From: Westerdykella aurantiaca
Lineage: Eukaryota > Ascomycota > Dothideomycetes > Pleosporales > Sporormiaceae
Direction: 5' to 3'
Assembly (NCBI GenBank): GCA_030412805.1
Contig: JASJFJ010000004.1
Location: 4,340,001 to 4,404,000, forward strand
DNA length: 64,000 nt
Positions 1-13,126 of this stretch are shown in pieces (the first letter of the stretch is position 1; every line of letters starts with the position of its first letter). The position numbers and the translations under genes were made by a program. The notes below the pieces were generated by a model. That model was given only the letters and a program-made list of their open reading frames with translations. It did no database searches and was not told the origin of the DNA.

Positions 1-2135
1 GTCCGGGCTATTTCGACATTACCCTCCAGTCGCAAATCCGAGCCGAAATGACCGTGTCAAACCGAACTGCTTTGTACCGCTTCACCTTTCCGGAAAAGCC
101 AACGATCCAGAACATGACACTATCCCCCCACATTCTGGTCGAACTCCAAGATTTGCCTCATACAATGAGCCGTGGAAACGTCACCGTCCATGGAAACGGG
201 CGACTAACAGGCAGTGGGACGTTCTCACCTAGCTTCGGTATAGGAGCCTACAAGTCGTACTTCTGCGCGGACTTTGATGGAGCCACGCTCAAAGACTCTG
301 GAATCTTCGTCAATACGCAGGCCAGCAGGAATAAGACTTATCAAACCAAGAGAGACGCCGCAGGTGGCTGGATACAGTTCGAGAAACCGACTTTCAACAA
401 CCAGATCCTCGTCCGAGTAGGCATGAGCTTCATCAGCGAGGAACAAGCATGCTCCAATGGGGAGCGGGAGATTCCCACTTTCGACTTCGGCAAGACTCTC
501 CAGGTTGCAGAGGAGGCGTGGAGGGAAAAATTCAGTGTGATTGAGATCAAGAGTGGAGCCGTGGATGAGGTGCTCCTGCGCGCGTTCTGGAGTGGTGTCT
601 ATCGCTCCATGATCAGTCCACAGGACTACACTGGCGAGAATCCGCACTGGAATAGCGGCGAACCTTACTATGACTCGTTTTATTGTATCTGGGATTCCTT
701 CCGGAGCATACACCCTTTTATCACGCTGGTGGATCCGCATTCACAGACGTTGATGGTGAGGAGCTTGTTGGACATTTATAAGTACGAGGGGAAGTTGCCA
801 GACTGTAGGATGAGTTTCTGCAAAGGTGAAATATGTTTTCGGACATGCTATTTTGAGAGTACTGATGATGTTCAGGGTTTACTCAGGGCGGTTCGAATGC
901 AGACATTGTCATTGCAGATGCCTATCTCAAGAACATCAGCCAAGGAGTGGATTGGAAGCTTGCCTACGAAGCTGTGCTATCCGATGCAGAGGTTGAGCCC
1001 CTGAACTGGGATGTCGAAGGTAAAGAGGAACAGCCTCTCTACTCACATGAGCGCTGACACCCATGCCAGGGCGTGGCGGCCTTGAATCCTGGAAGACCAT
1101 AGGCTACATCCCCACTTACGATTACGACACTCTCGGGACTGGCACCAGAACGCGTTCAATATCGCGCACTGTGGAATATGCCTACAACGACTTTGTCATT
1201 GCGCTTCTGGCTCGGGAGTTTGGCCACCAAGAGGACTTCAAGAAATATCTCGGCCGGTCGGGCAATTGGAAGAACATGTTCAAGCCGGATCAGAGGAGCG
1301 AGATAAATGGTGCCGATACGGGCTTCCAAGGCTTCCTGCAGCCACGGTACGCAAATGGCTCGTGGGGATATCAAGACCCGATCTTCTGCAGCCCGTTGCA
1401 GGAGTTCACTGGATGTTATCTGTAAGCCTGACTATCACGTTGTTCGATGCCGTGCCTGACTCCCTCTGGCGCAGAAACCCCAGCGGCCGCGAAACTTACG
1501 AAGGCCCCGTCTGGCTCTATACCTTCTTCGTCCCTGGGGACATGAAGTCCCTCATCACCACGTTGGGTGGTAAATACCACTTTCTCCAGCGCTTGGACTT
1601 CCTCCACGAATCCGGTCTCCTCTACCTGGGCGACGAGCAAGCGTTCCTCAACGTCTTCCTATACCACTACGCCGGGCGTCCTGGCTTGTCCGCCAAACGG
1701 CTCCACACGTACATCCCCAGCCAGTTCAACGACACCATCAACGGCATCCCCGGCAACGACGATAGCGGCGCCATGGGCAGTTTCGAGGCGCTCGCTATGA
1801 TGGGCATCTTCCCCAACGCCGGGCAGGATGTCTATTTCATCACGCCTCCCTTCTTCGAGGAGGTGCGGATCAGGAACGGGCAGACGGGGAAGGTGGCTAC
1901 GATACGCAACCACAACTTCCAACCCGGGGATAAGAATGTGTTTATTCAGCGGGCGGTGCTGGACGGGAAGGAGTATACGAGGAATTGGCTGCAGCATAAG
2001 TTCTTCCTGGAGGGTGGGACGTTGGAGTTGTATCTTGGGGATACGGAGAGCGCGTGGGGCACGAGGGATGAGGATGTGCCGCCGAGTTTGGGCCCGTTTG
2101 AGGATTTGCCTTCGACGTTGAGGAGGCCACGTTGA
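1..2135 (+). CDS. GH92 alpha-1,2-mannosidase, 3' part (5' end outside window)
   Basis: Exons read as 1-825, 876-1019, 1070-1421 and 1475-2135; reading is open from base 3, so the 5' end is missing. The visible 659 residues carry GH92 landmarks in order: a beta-sandwich N-domain, the WDSFR segment, the LPDCRMS stretch, then after a spliced phase-1 junction GFTQGGSNAD, and near the C-terminus the GNDDSGAM signature with the acidic residues expected at the active site. GH92 enzymes are calcium-dependent exo-alpha-mannosidases acting on N-glycans or mannans; linkage preference is not decided here. Three introns of 50, 50 and 53 nt have clean GT..AG ends, and splicing restores the family motif across the first junction. 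No signal peptide can be judged because the start is absent. Family call is confident. Confidence 0.92.
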
Positions 2136-5100
2136 GAGGTGCATAGAGAATGAAACGCCGAAGGGTGGGAAGTGGTTGGAGGGGTGGCCGCGCGGGACAG
2201 CTTGGGGAGTCAATTGCAAATGCATAGATGTGGAATGAGGGATGTGCCAGCTTACCTGTCACATATGGATGGGACGGTGTGCGGTTCGCCATACCGAGTG
2301 AGCATGTTTTGACGAATTCCCCTGTCCCCAGAGGTTTGAGTGAAACGTTGCAGTGATACCGCACATGTGGGATGGTGTCTCGGTGACAACATGCATTGTC
2401 CATTGCAGAACGGCGACTAACCATAATGCCGGTTGTAGGTATTTTCGAGAGGGAGCCATGGAGGCAGCTGTGAAGAACAGCCGATTAAAGGGAATAACAG
2501 TGATGCCAGCCAGAATCTGCAATTTCACCGCCCCATCCCGGCCGAACATATCACAAGTTCGACTTCCATTCGAAGACGCGTGAATTACACGGCCCCTAGC
2601 CTGTGCCACACTGCGCAGGGAGAAACCCACTCTAGCAGTTCACATAACTGTGTCCACAAGCTCGATCTGCCGTCTTACGCAGGCCCGAACCGCACCTTTC
2701 TGTCTCCATCACCAGCATAGGGTAACCGACTGACGACTGCCGTCGTCAAACCAAGCTCAGCGAAGAAATCGCGCATATTATCTCCTCAATATCGGCGAAG
2801 CTTGCGGCCGTGAATCAAAAAGCTTGCTTGATGTTGATCCGTCTCGCAAATTAGCGGCGGACACCGTCCGTGTGGGAATATATATATGCTGTGTATAGGG
2901 ACCTGCGGTGTGGCAGTCAAGGCTGAAGCGGCAACCAGAAGGTCGGGTACGTCGGGCGTTCAGACATTTGAAGCACGGGTAGATTGGAACTGCTGTAGGG
3001 AAGAGGGGGAGGATAAGGCCTCACGTTGTTATTTGATGGAAGAAGATGTGCTATGCAGTGAGAAGGTCTCATGCAGTGAGAGACACCCTACGTTTCGGGT
3101 TCGCAGAGCACATTGGGAGGCCAGGAATTCCCGGGGCGCAAATACCCCACCCAATTATCCCATTCATCCTACGCAAGTAAGATGACCTCCTGAAATCCAG
3201 ATACACGGCACCTGTCATCTCAAGTCCTCCACGAATACACATACCCATTTCTCCAAAACAATTCAATTGCAGATCCCTTCCGCTACCGTGCAGGGCGTCT
3301 ACAGTAGATGCTAGGTACGTTTGCTCATCCTTCCTCGTTCCTATTCATTGCTCGGGAACTAGTTCCGAGCAGCACTGCATGTCATGTCTCTCTGTGCGAG
3401 TAAGGAAGTGAAGTCGGATTATGGTTTGGGTGATTGTCGGGCCTAGAGTGTTTAGCACGGCGGGGGGAAGGGGAGGCGGTCTCCAAGATTAGGAAATGCG
3501 CTCAAGTGGACACTTTCCCAGAATGAAAGGGGGTTCAGCCGGACGCGTCAACGTCACGGGAGGTGATGGAGGCGTGGCTATAGCTAGCTATGATTCCGAG
3601 GTGGCTTGCGAGGGGTATCGTGAGTGTGGCGACGGAATGGACATCTGGAGGATGATGACGAGATGTAGGAGATGAAGATTCGCATTCCGTTCGGATCAGA
3701 ATGTACGAGAAACATCACCACGACCAAGAACATGGTCCATGACCCGTGGAGAAACACGGAATCTTGAAAGAAACAAAAAGCAAGGTCGCCGAGCCTCAGC
3801 CGTTGCCAGGAGTCCCACTGTCCCAGGACCCATCGGCAGCCCCTCACGATCGACCGGCTCTCTCGGGGCTGCCCAGGTGCCCCTCACCCCCTCGTGACTT
3901 TCAAATTCCACGGCACTCGAGAATGACCAGGAATTGCAGTAACGGCGGAAGGGTCCCGCTTGGCCCGCAGAAAAAACACGAAGAACACGGAAGCTGTCTA
4001 ACGATTGTGACGTTATTTCTTTCAGACCTTCACGGGCGCAGAGTTTCGATGGGGTAAGACTTTCTAGGGTGTGCGCACTGCAGACCACGCAAAATGGCAT
4101 CATGGGCATCATGCTGGTGGACGTGGCGCGCTCAGGCCCTGAAGAGACACATCGTGGGACCATCGTGGAATGCTGGATGTGGAATTTGTGGAACTGTGGA
4201 ACTGGGGGCTCCGCTTGAAGAAAGACTGCGTCTGCACGTGTGCGGATAGGGGCTTCGTAGGCGGCGGGTAGATGGGGAGCTCGGAGCCAAAACGATAAGG
4301 TGGACACCTCTACTAGACGCTGGAAAGACGCTTTGCGGCGGTTAGAATCGCTGGTCCAACAAGTCAAAAGCACGGTAATCGAGAGATACTGAGATAGAGA
4401 GGGTTAGTGGGTCCGAAGGGGCTCCCAGGCTGTCAAGGACGTCCCTTTCCAGAAGTCCAGCGGAAGACTGTTTCGGTCGAGGTGCCGCTTTGTTTGACCG
4501 ACCCACTCCCTGGCGCAATATGGCGGTGCCCGTGGCTCGTCATCTTGTGTCATTTTGGTGGTTCCCAACGACCGCCAGGCCGGGAAACGTGGCGAGCGTT
4601 CAGCTTTCTCTGACTCTGTTGAGGGCGTTTTCTCGTTTCTGCGTGCGTGCCAGCTGACAAGTGCTCATGCACTCCCTCTCGGCATTAGTCAAGGTCCAGA
4701 GCGCTCGAGGTGGCCAGCCATGACGTGAATCAAGGGGTGTTGGCTGTGCAGGAAACGGCATTGGTGAAGGCCCCCATGAGGCACGCAAAGGCCAACGCTG
4801 CATGCGGCGTTGGGCGATTGACGAGGGGAGCCGTGAATGGGCGTCAGCCGGATGCCCCTGAGCCTCTGGAGGGACCTTCCCCGGACTTTGGAGGCGCCAT
4901 TCTCTTTGGCGGTGTGGGAACGAAGTTAGAAAAGACGCACGCTAAGCCCGATTTAACCGTGTTGCTATAGGGAGACGCATCGTGATACACCAGGTTCTGG
5001 AGCCGCCGTAACAATTGGTTACAATCGCGATCCATGACCTGCAAGGTTATCGGGTCTGAGTCCGAGTCTTTCTATTGTATCGCGCTGATCCCTGTTGGGC

Positions 5101-5353
5101 GGGTCTTGCGGTGAAGGATAGACTGGACAGTGATACTCTGGGTTTTTCGGTATCGTGAACTCGGCCGTGTATAAAAGGACCCGACTGCGCCGCAGAACAA
5201 AGCCATTCCATCATCGAATTTCGATTCCGTTCCACAGCTCAAAGCCATAGAGGGTCTTCAGTCAAAGGCCACCACACACCTAGAGAACTATCATCCAGAC
5301 CGAACGCAAAGCCAATCTCGCACTTCACACAATCAACCACTCTCTTCTTCATC
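2136..5353. other. gene-poor interval, 3.2 kb
   Basis: No reading frame here looks like a real protein. The longest open stretch (3696-4373, minus) is rich in Cys, Trp and Met, has no recognisable motif and is crossed by another open frame on the plus strand. No repeats of note and no RNA gene seen. The last 200 bases are the promoter and leader of the small gene at 5354. Confidence 0.5.
5170..5176 (+). promoter_or_regulatory. TATA box of the 5354 gene
   Basis: TATAAAA followed by GG, 184 bases before the ATG at 5354. The bases between are C/A-rich and free of ATG just before the start, as in fungal leaders. It supports the small ORF as a transcribed gene. Confidence 0.5.
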
Positions 5354-5716
5354 ATGCCGCATCTTCCGTTCTCGTCGAACAACTCTTCTCCTTCCTCTTC
5401 TCCCAGAACCTCTCCTAGCACGCCTTCGATAGTTCTACATCCCGCATCGGGTATAACTGATCGCTCAAACTGCGGCTTTCCCTCTAATCTCCAAGCAGGA
5501 GCATCATCATCATCATCATCGTCAAAACGCGAGCTGTACCGGTCCGCCGACAACGCGGCGTCGGCCTACCGTACACGCTACGCCCAGTATCTCGCGGCGA
5601 CCTTCAATATGAGCCTGGAAGCCGCGTTGGCCGAGGCCGACAGCCAGCTCCAGCAAGTTCCTCGTCGCCGCTCAGACGTTTCTGAAGCCGAAGTCCTCAG
5701 GGAAAGGCTGAGCTAG
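5354..5716 (+). CDS. small hypothetical protein, 120 aa
   Basis: Single-exon ORF. The N-terminal half is Ser/Pro-rich and low complexity, including a serine run encoded by a TCA repeat near 5505-5522. The C-terminal half (about residues 65-120) looks folded or helical, with an Ala/Tyr-rich stretch (YRTRYAQYLAATF) followed by an alanine/glutamate-rich helix and a basic RRR segment. A TATA box and a CT/CA-rich leader precede it, which favours a real gene. I do not recognise a family. It stands alone in a gene-poor interval. It could be a lineage-restricted protein. Confidence 0.5.
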   Translation: MPHLPFSSNNSSPSSSPRTSPSTPSIVLHPASGITDRSNCGFPSNLQAGASSSSSSSKRELYRSADNAASAYRTRYAQYLAATFNMSLEAALAEADSQLQQVPRRRSDVSEAEVLRERLS

Positions 5717-6877
5717 TCAGGATGGGTGGCCAGGGGCCCTTTTTTTTTCTTTTCTATTTCACGACGTTACGACCATTGGGAATATTTCTTGTGGAGGGGT
5801 AATGGCACGAATTCTTTGTTGGGTCAGTCAATGGATCATCTGACAGGGTCTTCTTGACCCCTATCTGGAGGGCATAGCAATAAAAAGTGTGTTCGTTTTC
5901 TGCTGTGGACCGTTTGACGACAAAAGCTATGATGATATTGCTGAAGCGACCTTTCCTGATTAAGGAAGGGGGAAGATCGGGGATCGCCAAGGATTACACT
6001 TATCTCCACGTGGTGATAGAGGTTTGATGCGGGCGTTCCCACCTGGGCAGGTCCAGACGTTACCAGGTCTCGACTCTCGAGGGGGCCCCGTTCGGAGCGG
6101 GAGAATCATTTCACCACCAAGCAGACGTCCATCCATTGACTGCAGTGTTGGCGCATGCAAAATGACCCAGAAAACCCTTGGACTTATCATGAACATGTAG
6201 GATTCCAGTTCCTCCGGAGGCGATCTTGCCCCCGCCTGAGGCAAGTCCCCCGATGACAGCATCTGACTGGCCACCTCGGAAGCAACGGACAGAACGACGA
6301 CTCTTTTAGATCTGGGCGCCGCATCATCGAAACGGAGTCGTGTGCGTTCCAACAGGTCCGGCAGGGACAGGACGGCTGGGCAGCGTGGCTGTGGAACAAC
6401 GTCCATTCGTCAATCCGGGCACACAAAGGGCCAACTCTTGGCCCAGGGCTTGTCCCTGCTCTTCCAAACGGTTTCCACGCCGTTTGTCGACGGTGGACAA
6501 ACACAAAAGGCAGCGGATTCCTATGGTCATTCTTCCCCCCGCGTAGAAGCCGTTAGCGAAAAGAAAGTCCTGCGGAACTCGATGATTCAAATGGTGGGAT
6601 TTGGTCGTTACAAGGCCCGCTATTGGCCACGGAACGTGGAGAAGTGAGGCGTACATGCCAATGGTGAATGGCGATACCAAGAGCCCTGGAGCCGCAGATG
6701 CATCCACGACCACACACGTAGCGTAGCTTCCCTGGCGTGCTACCTATCAAGTCATGTGTTACCCCACTCCAATGTGCAACCCCCATGCCCACGTGTGGCC
6801 GTTATAACTCCCTCCCTTTAGTCCTATTGCTTTCTCCTTCTTCACACAAACCAGCTCTGGTTTCCTATCGTTATTGA
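5717..6877. other. intergenic, 1.2 kb
   Basis: 3' flank of the small gene (T-rich run near 5740) and the promoter of the ENA-type ATPase. Several overlapping open frames on both strands at 5960-6713 contradict one another and show no family motif. A pyrimidine-rich leader (about 6805-6860) precedes the ATPase start. Confidence 0.5.
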
Positions 6878-9800
6878 ATGGGTGAAGAGAACTGCCTTCC
6901 TACTGTCGAGGAGTCGACTGAACCTCCTTTATGTGCCCTACGTAGCGGCATCGATCATGGACCAGAGACCACTGCAGGTCAGCACACCACCACCACCCAA
7001 GCTTACGAACGCCCTCCGAGATCGCTCTCGATTGCCCACACTCTCACGCCCGCGCAGGTTGCGGAGGAATTGGGAGTGGACATCCAGTATGTGCCCTTTT
7101 CTAGTCAGCGACTTTGCTTGTGAATGTAATGCGCCGTTCTGACGCCTCCCAGGAATGGACTCAGCGCTACTGAAGCGGAATCTCGCCTTCGGCTCTATGG
7201 ACCTAACAAGGTTAAAGGAGCTGAAGGGCTATCCTTGTGGGAGATTCTCCTGAGGCAGGTTTCAAACAGTCTCACTATCGTATGTGCTTTCTCTTCGGGT
7301 GTGGCTTGATCAGCTCAACGGGTGATGTGTGCCTGCCAACATCCACCTACCCATGGACCCTGGCTTAGGCGTCAGCCACTAGGCCTTTCCTGGACATGAC
7401 AGTACAAGAGCAACACTGCCTCTCATCGGCTTCATGGGCCATAGGAAGGTTCTGCTCACAATATGAGACCGTTGGAGTGGAGGCTTCCACCACGCTGCCA
7501 AGATACACTTACAGTCATGACTAACGTCCCTCTAGGTACTCGTCATTACTATGGGATTGAGTTTCGGTATCAATGATTATATCGAGGGCGGCGTCATCTC
7601 AGCCGTCATTGCACTCAACATAATAGTCGGGTAAGCCTGTCACTGTTCCGTTCACAGAAGGTAAGGTTAACTTATCGCAGGTTCTGGCAGGACTACAAGG
7701 CAGAGAAGACCATCCAGTCCCTCAAGAAACTCACCGCTCCGGAGTCAAATGTACTCCGTGATGGAAGCCTTGACAAGATCAAGGCAGTGGACCTCGTCCC
7801 TGGCGACATTGTCCACCTAAACGTTGGAAGCATCGTCCCTGCCGATCTCCGGCTGATCGATGGCATGAATGCATATACTGATGAAGCCTTCCTTACTGGA
7901 GAATCCCTCCCGGTAGAGAAGACCCCTGACACGACCTTTGACGATGAAAATCTCCCTACCGGCGATCGGACCAACTTGGCCTTCGCTGGCAGCGAGATGA
8001 AGTCTGGCCGTTGTACCGGTATCGTTATCGCCACTGCGATGGAAACGGAAGTCGGAAAGATCGCTCACATGCTCCGTCAGAAGGACCATGTGCCTGAAGA
8101 CAGCAGGATGCTTGTGAGATACCAGAAGAAGTTCATCAACGGCGTCAAGATCATTCTTGGCCTTGTCGGCACCCCACTTCAGATCACCTTGAGCAAGTTC
8201 GCCCTATTGCTCTTTGGCCTCGCAATCCTACTCGCCATCATCGTCTTCTCCGCCAACAAGTGGCAGGTCGGTGGAGAAGTCCTCATCTACGGCATCTGTG
8301 TTGCGGTTGCAGTTATCCCTGAATCGCTCATTGCAGTCCTGACCATCACCATAGCGGTTGGAGCGAAGGCCATGGCAAAGTCGAACGTCATCATCAGAGT
8401 TTCCTCCGCCATAGAAGCCGTGGGAGGCGTAACTAACATTTGCTCTGACAAGACTGGAACGCTGACGCAAGGCCGCATGATCACGCGTAAAGCGGTCGTT
8501 CCAGGCGTTGGGACACTCGGTGTGCACGACACTACTGACCCATATAACCCTGGAAGCGGATATGTCGAACTCGACGGCAAACGCCTTGATTTGGACGACT
8601 ACGAGCGCAGTCCATTGCTCGAGACGTTCCTCCGCACCATCTCCCTCTGCAATCTTTCCACTGTCGAGCCCACATTCGATCTCTCCACACCTAGCCCGGA
8701 TAACTCCAAGGATAAGGAGGCCGTCGATCGTGGTGACACTGACACGGATACATGCACCTCGATCCAGCAATCCACGACCATTACTGCCCCGACCACCCTA
8801 ACGACCGGAGCTCGAACAGGACCCTGGAAAGCTACTGGCGAACCGACCGAGATCGCCTTGCATGTCCTGGCATTGCGGTTCAATATGGGCAGAGAGTCTC
8901 TTCTTCAGACGCTTGATATCACTCACGCCGCGGAATTTCCCTTCGATTCTACCGTCAAGAAGATGACTGTCGTTTACCAGAATGCGGAAAGTCACCTCGA
9001 CGTCTACACGAAAGGGGCGACCGAATTTGTATTGCCTGTTCTCAATGTCTCGGAGACTGAAAAGGCTCACATTCTGGAAACCGCAGAGGCTATGGCTGCC
9101 GACGGACTCCGCGTCTTGTGTATTGCACACAAGGCTATGCCTCTTGGAACCGACCTGAGTGAGCGCTCATTTGTGGAGAATGAGCTGGACTATATCGGTC
9201 TCGTCGCCATCTACGACCCGCCCCGCATCGAAACCAAGGACGCAGTGCGGGACTGTCAGATCGCCGGCATCACTGTCCACATGCTTACTGGAGATCATCC
9301 TGGCACCGCCATGGCTATCGCTCGTGAAGTGGGCATCTTAAACGAGACGGTGCCCAACGCAAACGCGGGAACCGCCGTCATGCTTGCCAAAGACTTCGAC
9401 CAGTTGTCCGACGAGCAGATCGACGCCATGGAGACTCTGCCGCTTGTTGTTGCTAGATGCAGCCCTGCCACGAAAGTTAAAATGGTGTCTGCGTTGCATA
9501 GGAGGCAACTCTTCTGCGTCATGACTGGTGACGGTGTCAACGACTCCCCTGCGCTGAAAAACGCAGACGTAGGCATGGCCATGGGCACTGGAAGCGACGT
9601 CGCAAAAGACGCCGCCAAAATGGTTCTTACCGACGATAATTTCGCCTCCATTGTGAGAGCAGTGGAGGAGGGTCGACGACTGTTCGACAACATCCAGAAG
9701 TTCCTCATGCACTTGCTCATCTCGAACATTGCCCAAGTTATCCTTCTTCTCATTGGCCTCGCCTTCAAGGACGATGACAACCACTCCGTTTTCCCCCTCT

Positions 9801-10525
9801 CGCCCATCGAGATCCTCTGGGTCAATCTGATCACCTCCTCTTTCCTAGCCATCGGCCTGGGCCTCGAAGAATCGCAACCAGACAGCATGTTCCGCCCGCC
9901 TCACAACCTGTCCGTCGGTGTCTTCACAAAGGAACTCATCGTAGACAAGTTCATCTACGGCTTCTTCATGGGCGCCCTGTGTCTCGCGTCCTTCTCCATC
10001 GTGGCCTACGCGGGGCCTGGACGCGGAAACCTAGGCTCGGGCTGCAACGAGGACTGGAATGAAACCTGTGGGCTTGTCTTCCGCGCCCGGGCCACCACCT
10101 ACGCCACCATCACGCTCCTGCTGCTGGTCACCGCGTGGGAGGTCAAGCACTTCTCCCGCTCGCTGTTCAACCTGTACCCCGACTCGGCGTCTCGCGGCGG
10201 CCTGTCCGTCTTCCCGACCGTCTGGCGCAACCGCTTCCTGTTCTGGGCCGTCACGGCGGGATTCAGCATCATGTTCGCCATCATTTACCTCCCGGTCATC
10301 AACCGCGAGGTGTTCAAACATGCGGCCATTTCCTGGGAATGGGGGGTCAGTTTCTCGTGCGTCGCGGTGTACGTGGCGGCGATCGAGTCGTGGAAGGCGT
10401 GCAAGAGGCGGTTTGGCATCGGCAGTGGGAAGCACAAGGTCCTGAGCAGGGAGGATGCGGAGATGAGGGCGGGGCTGGGGATGGGGGTGAGGAGCTTGAG
10501 GGGTGTGGAGAGTGAGAAGAATTAA
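6878..10525 (+). CDS. ENA1: ENA-type (P2D) Na+/K+-exporting P-type ATPase
   Basis: Exons 6878-7086, 7153-7279, 7536-7630 and 7681-10525 give 1091 aa, the usual ENA length. Order: cation-ATPase N-domain (LTPAQVAEELG, then NGLS), two N-terminal membrane helices, actuator loop with TGES (about 216-219), helices with the VIPESL segment, phosphorylation motif DKTGT (Asp about 400), nucleotide domain, TGDGVNDSPALK hinge (about 759-770), then the C-terminal helices. ENA pumps extrude Na+ (and K+ or Li+) at high salt or alkaline pH at the plasma membrane. The start at 6878 is the only ATG in frame with exon 1 that precedes the conserved N-domain. The second intron is long (256 nt) compared with the others (66 and 50 nt). 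The C-terminal tail is short, basic and low in complexity. Confidence 0.93.
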
Positions 10526-11429
10526 CGGAGAGAGGTTGCTGCTGGAAGGAGTTGGATGTTGTGTGGGAATGGCGACTGTGGCCCGTGGGCAGCTCGACGG
10601 TGGTGAACCAACTTCAAATTGTCATGGCGAGGGGTGGTGGTGGTGTGGCTTCTTCTTTTCTCTTCCCTATTTCCCCCTTGGTTCTGTCGCGTCTCATTCC
10701 ACTACGTTTCCGACACGAGATTGATTACACGACACGAAACGGCGCTCCTTTGGCATCTTCATCCATGCAAACATCACGACGGTTATGAATCGGTTACGAA
10801 GCGAGGGTCTTGAGTACGCCCCGAAGGGTGACATGTTCCTTTCGAAATTCGGTATATCATGAGCCGTCCAGTCTTTACGGTTTCGGTAGGGCTAGGCTGG
10901 TTGTCTTTGTGTTAGTTAGTTCGCTCGCTTCTGTTACAATCCCACCTTGTCGCTCGTTAAGTTGTCGCTTCGTGTGATTGTGACGCTGTTGATAAGTCGT
11001 TCTAATCGTCCACTGTGACCGCCTGTCCCTCGCAAGGAATGGCAATAACGACGAGGAGGTGTGCTGGGAGAATGTGCAAGCTACAGCGTTTCTCTCATCC
11101 GTATGTATATCTGTTGCATGACATGAAGACGTGAATAGATTTGTTATATTCGCAAATCGCCGATTCTTTGACGCCAAAAAGACGGTATCCCTAGTAATGT
11201 CATGACGTGATGCACGCAGTTCGCCAGCCGCCAGCCACGGAGTCGCCTTGTGCAGAAAGCCGCTTCACAATGCGTTTCCCAAGGAAAATGGTTCCCACCG
11301 TTTTTTCCCCTTTCTCCTCTCGAAGGATCCCCCTCCGCCCTGCCCTCCCTTCCAGCACGAAAGCTCGAAACCTGCAACACCTCGCCTCGTCGGAACATGC
11401 TCTCCCCAACCACCGGCAAAGTTCCCTAC
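10526..11429. other. convergent 3' flanks
   Basis: The 0.9 kb between the stop of the ATPase (plus) and the stop of the p24 gene (minus). A GGTGGTGGTGTGG microrun lies near 10633-10650. Nothing else supportable. Confidence 0.5.
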
Positions 11430-12253
11430 TCATACATACCCCTTCCTCGCGCCCTGGAAGAAGAACCGCACGACAAAGACCTGCAAGGCCGCCATGACGA
11501 TCATCAGCGCGCCCTCCATCAGCGAGAAATTCAGGATGCGCTTCTCCGTGCTGCGGACCGTGGAGAAGTTGCGGTTCTCGCGCGTGCGGAAGTACTTTTG
11601 GTTGCGGGAGATGGTGGACAGCTGGGCGGAGATCTTGAGGATGGACTCCTCGAGGACGGACGTCTGCTCCGGGGTGGTGCCCGGGCGGGAGGGCAGCTGC
11701 GCGTTGCGGGATTCGTTCTCGACCTGCGAGAGTCGTTTACGATTAGCCATTTGTGACATTTCTTTCGTCTGCGAAGTTGATCAAGGAGAGCAGGGCGACG
11801 TACCGCAATCTCGAAGTCGACGACCTTCTCCGCGAACGTGCTCATCTCGTTGTTGAAGCAGAACCGGTACTCGCCGCGCTCCTGCGCCGTGAAGACGAAG
11901 TCGCCCTGGCGCTCCTTGGTCCCGTCCAGAATCACCTTCTCGTTCGGCCCCACGACGCTGTAGTCCACGTCGAACGAACCGCCGGATTGGACCTATATCC
12001 GCGGGGGAAGAAGGGTTAGCTCCCCATCTAGTGTATTCCGTTTCCAATCGAGGGAAAGGGCCAATGCTGAGCTTCATCCCGATCGTGAGAGGAACAACAA
12101 GGGACCACGTACAGCGAAGTAAAACGCAATCTTCTGCGCGGGATGCTCCGTCGTCGTGAAGAAACAGGCCTTCTCGTGCGCCTCCAGCCGATACGTCAGG
12201 GCCGTTGCTTGCGCCAGGCCCAGCAGGCACGCTACCGCACCGAGGAGCCGCAT
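11430..12253 (-). CDS. p24 / emp24-gp25L family cargo receptor
   Basis: Exons (minus) 12253-12113, 11992-11804 and 11723-11430 give 207 aa, the normal p24 size. A cleavable signal peptide (hydrophobic to about residue 18, ending AQATA) is followed by a GOLD domain with the two expected cysteines (EKACFF and YRFCFNN), a coiled-coil stalk (about residues 110-170) and one membrane helix near the C-terminus, ending with a short cytosolic tail RFFFQGARKGYV. p24 proteins cycle between ER and Golgi in COPII/COPI vesicles and select cargo such as GPI-anchored proteins. The FF motif fits COPII binding; a classical KKxx signal is not at the very end. Which p24 subfamily (Erp-like is likely) cannot be fixed by eye. 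Introns are 120 and 80 nt, both with GTACGT donors. Confidence 0.9.
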
Positions 12254-13126
12254 CGTGGGCAGGAAATGCTGGGCAACCGGATTATGCTTCCAATTCGAGG
12301 AATAGAGGGCGGATACGGTGTTCGACGGGTCCCGGGATTTCTGGAGGAGTGGGGGAGGAGAGGCGTGGAGGTGGGTGATTGCTGATTGAGTGAATGGACA
12401 CCCAAGCTTGTGGTGGTCTGTATGCTGTTAACTTCCAGCTGTCGATTACCAGGGTCGCGCGTTCGGGATGGAGGAATGTTTTGGCGGGGACGGCCTTGGC
12501 GGGCAGGGGTAAGAAAGCTAGAGAAACGGGGTCGAAAGGCATATGGATGCAGGTACAGACAACTAGAACTTTTCCTCCTATATTTTGGAGGTTTACAACA
12601 TTTCCTATAGAATAAATTGCTCATATGTGAACCTTGTATTTTGATCTGCGTGGATAAAAATGCTCGAACCCAATTGCAAGCGCCTGATCATGAGCTCAAA
12701 ACCAACCGCTCCCCCTTCCCCAAAACCTGACCCAAGTCTAGTCCTACTCCAATGCCCCATCATCGTACATGTACTTCGATCGCGCACCTACGCCGCGCAC
12801 CGCGACCCGCTACCCAAATCTGAACCCGAAAAGAAAAAAAAAAGAAAACAAAGGACAGCGGAAACGGAAAAAAGAAAAGACTCCTTCGCATGCAAGCTCC
12901 GCGCCAGGTGTATCTCTAATCACAGCACCACATAGCAGGACGAAGAATGCCGAGTCACCACCCGCTCTCTGCAATCCAGAAATGACGTTCGCCAACAACC
13001 CCTCTCTAATGCTTTTACGCAACCTTCAAAGCCCCTGTCCTGCTCTGGGACACAAGGCCGCAGAAGGCTTCCTCGTACACTTACACAATCGGTGAGACCA
13101 AAGAGAAGAAAAAATGAATCGACAAG
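12254..13126. other. intergenic, 0.9 kb
   Basis: Upstream region of the p24 gene and 3' flank of UBP15 (both minus). An A-rich tract (about 12829-12880) with AAAGAAAA runs is visible. No gene seen. Confidence 0.5.

Noticed and set aside
3696..4373. 225-codon open frame on the minus strand in the gene-poor interval
   Set aside because: Composition looks random (many Cys, Met, Trp), no motif, overlapped by an open frame on the other strand, and no promoter-like sequence before it.
5960..6713. Several 100-150 codon frames upstream of the ATPase
   Set aside because: They overlap on both strands and encode dissimilar, motif-free sequences.
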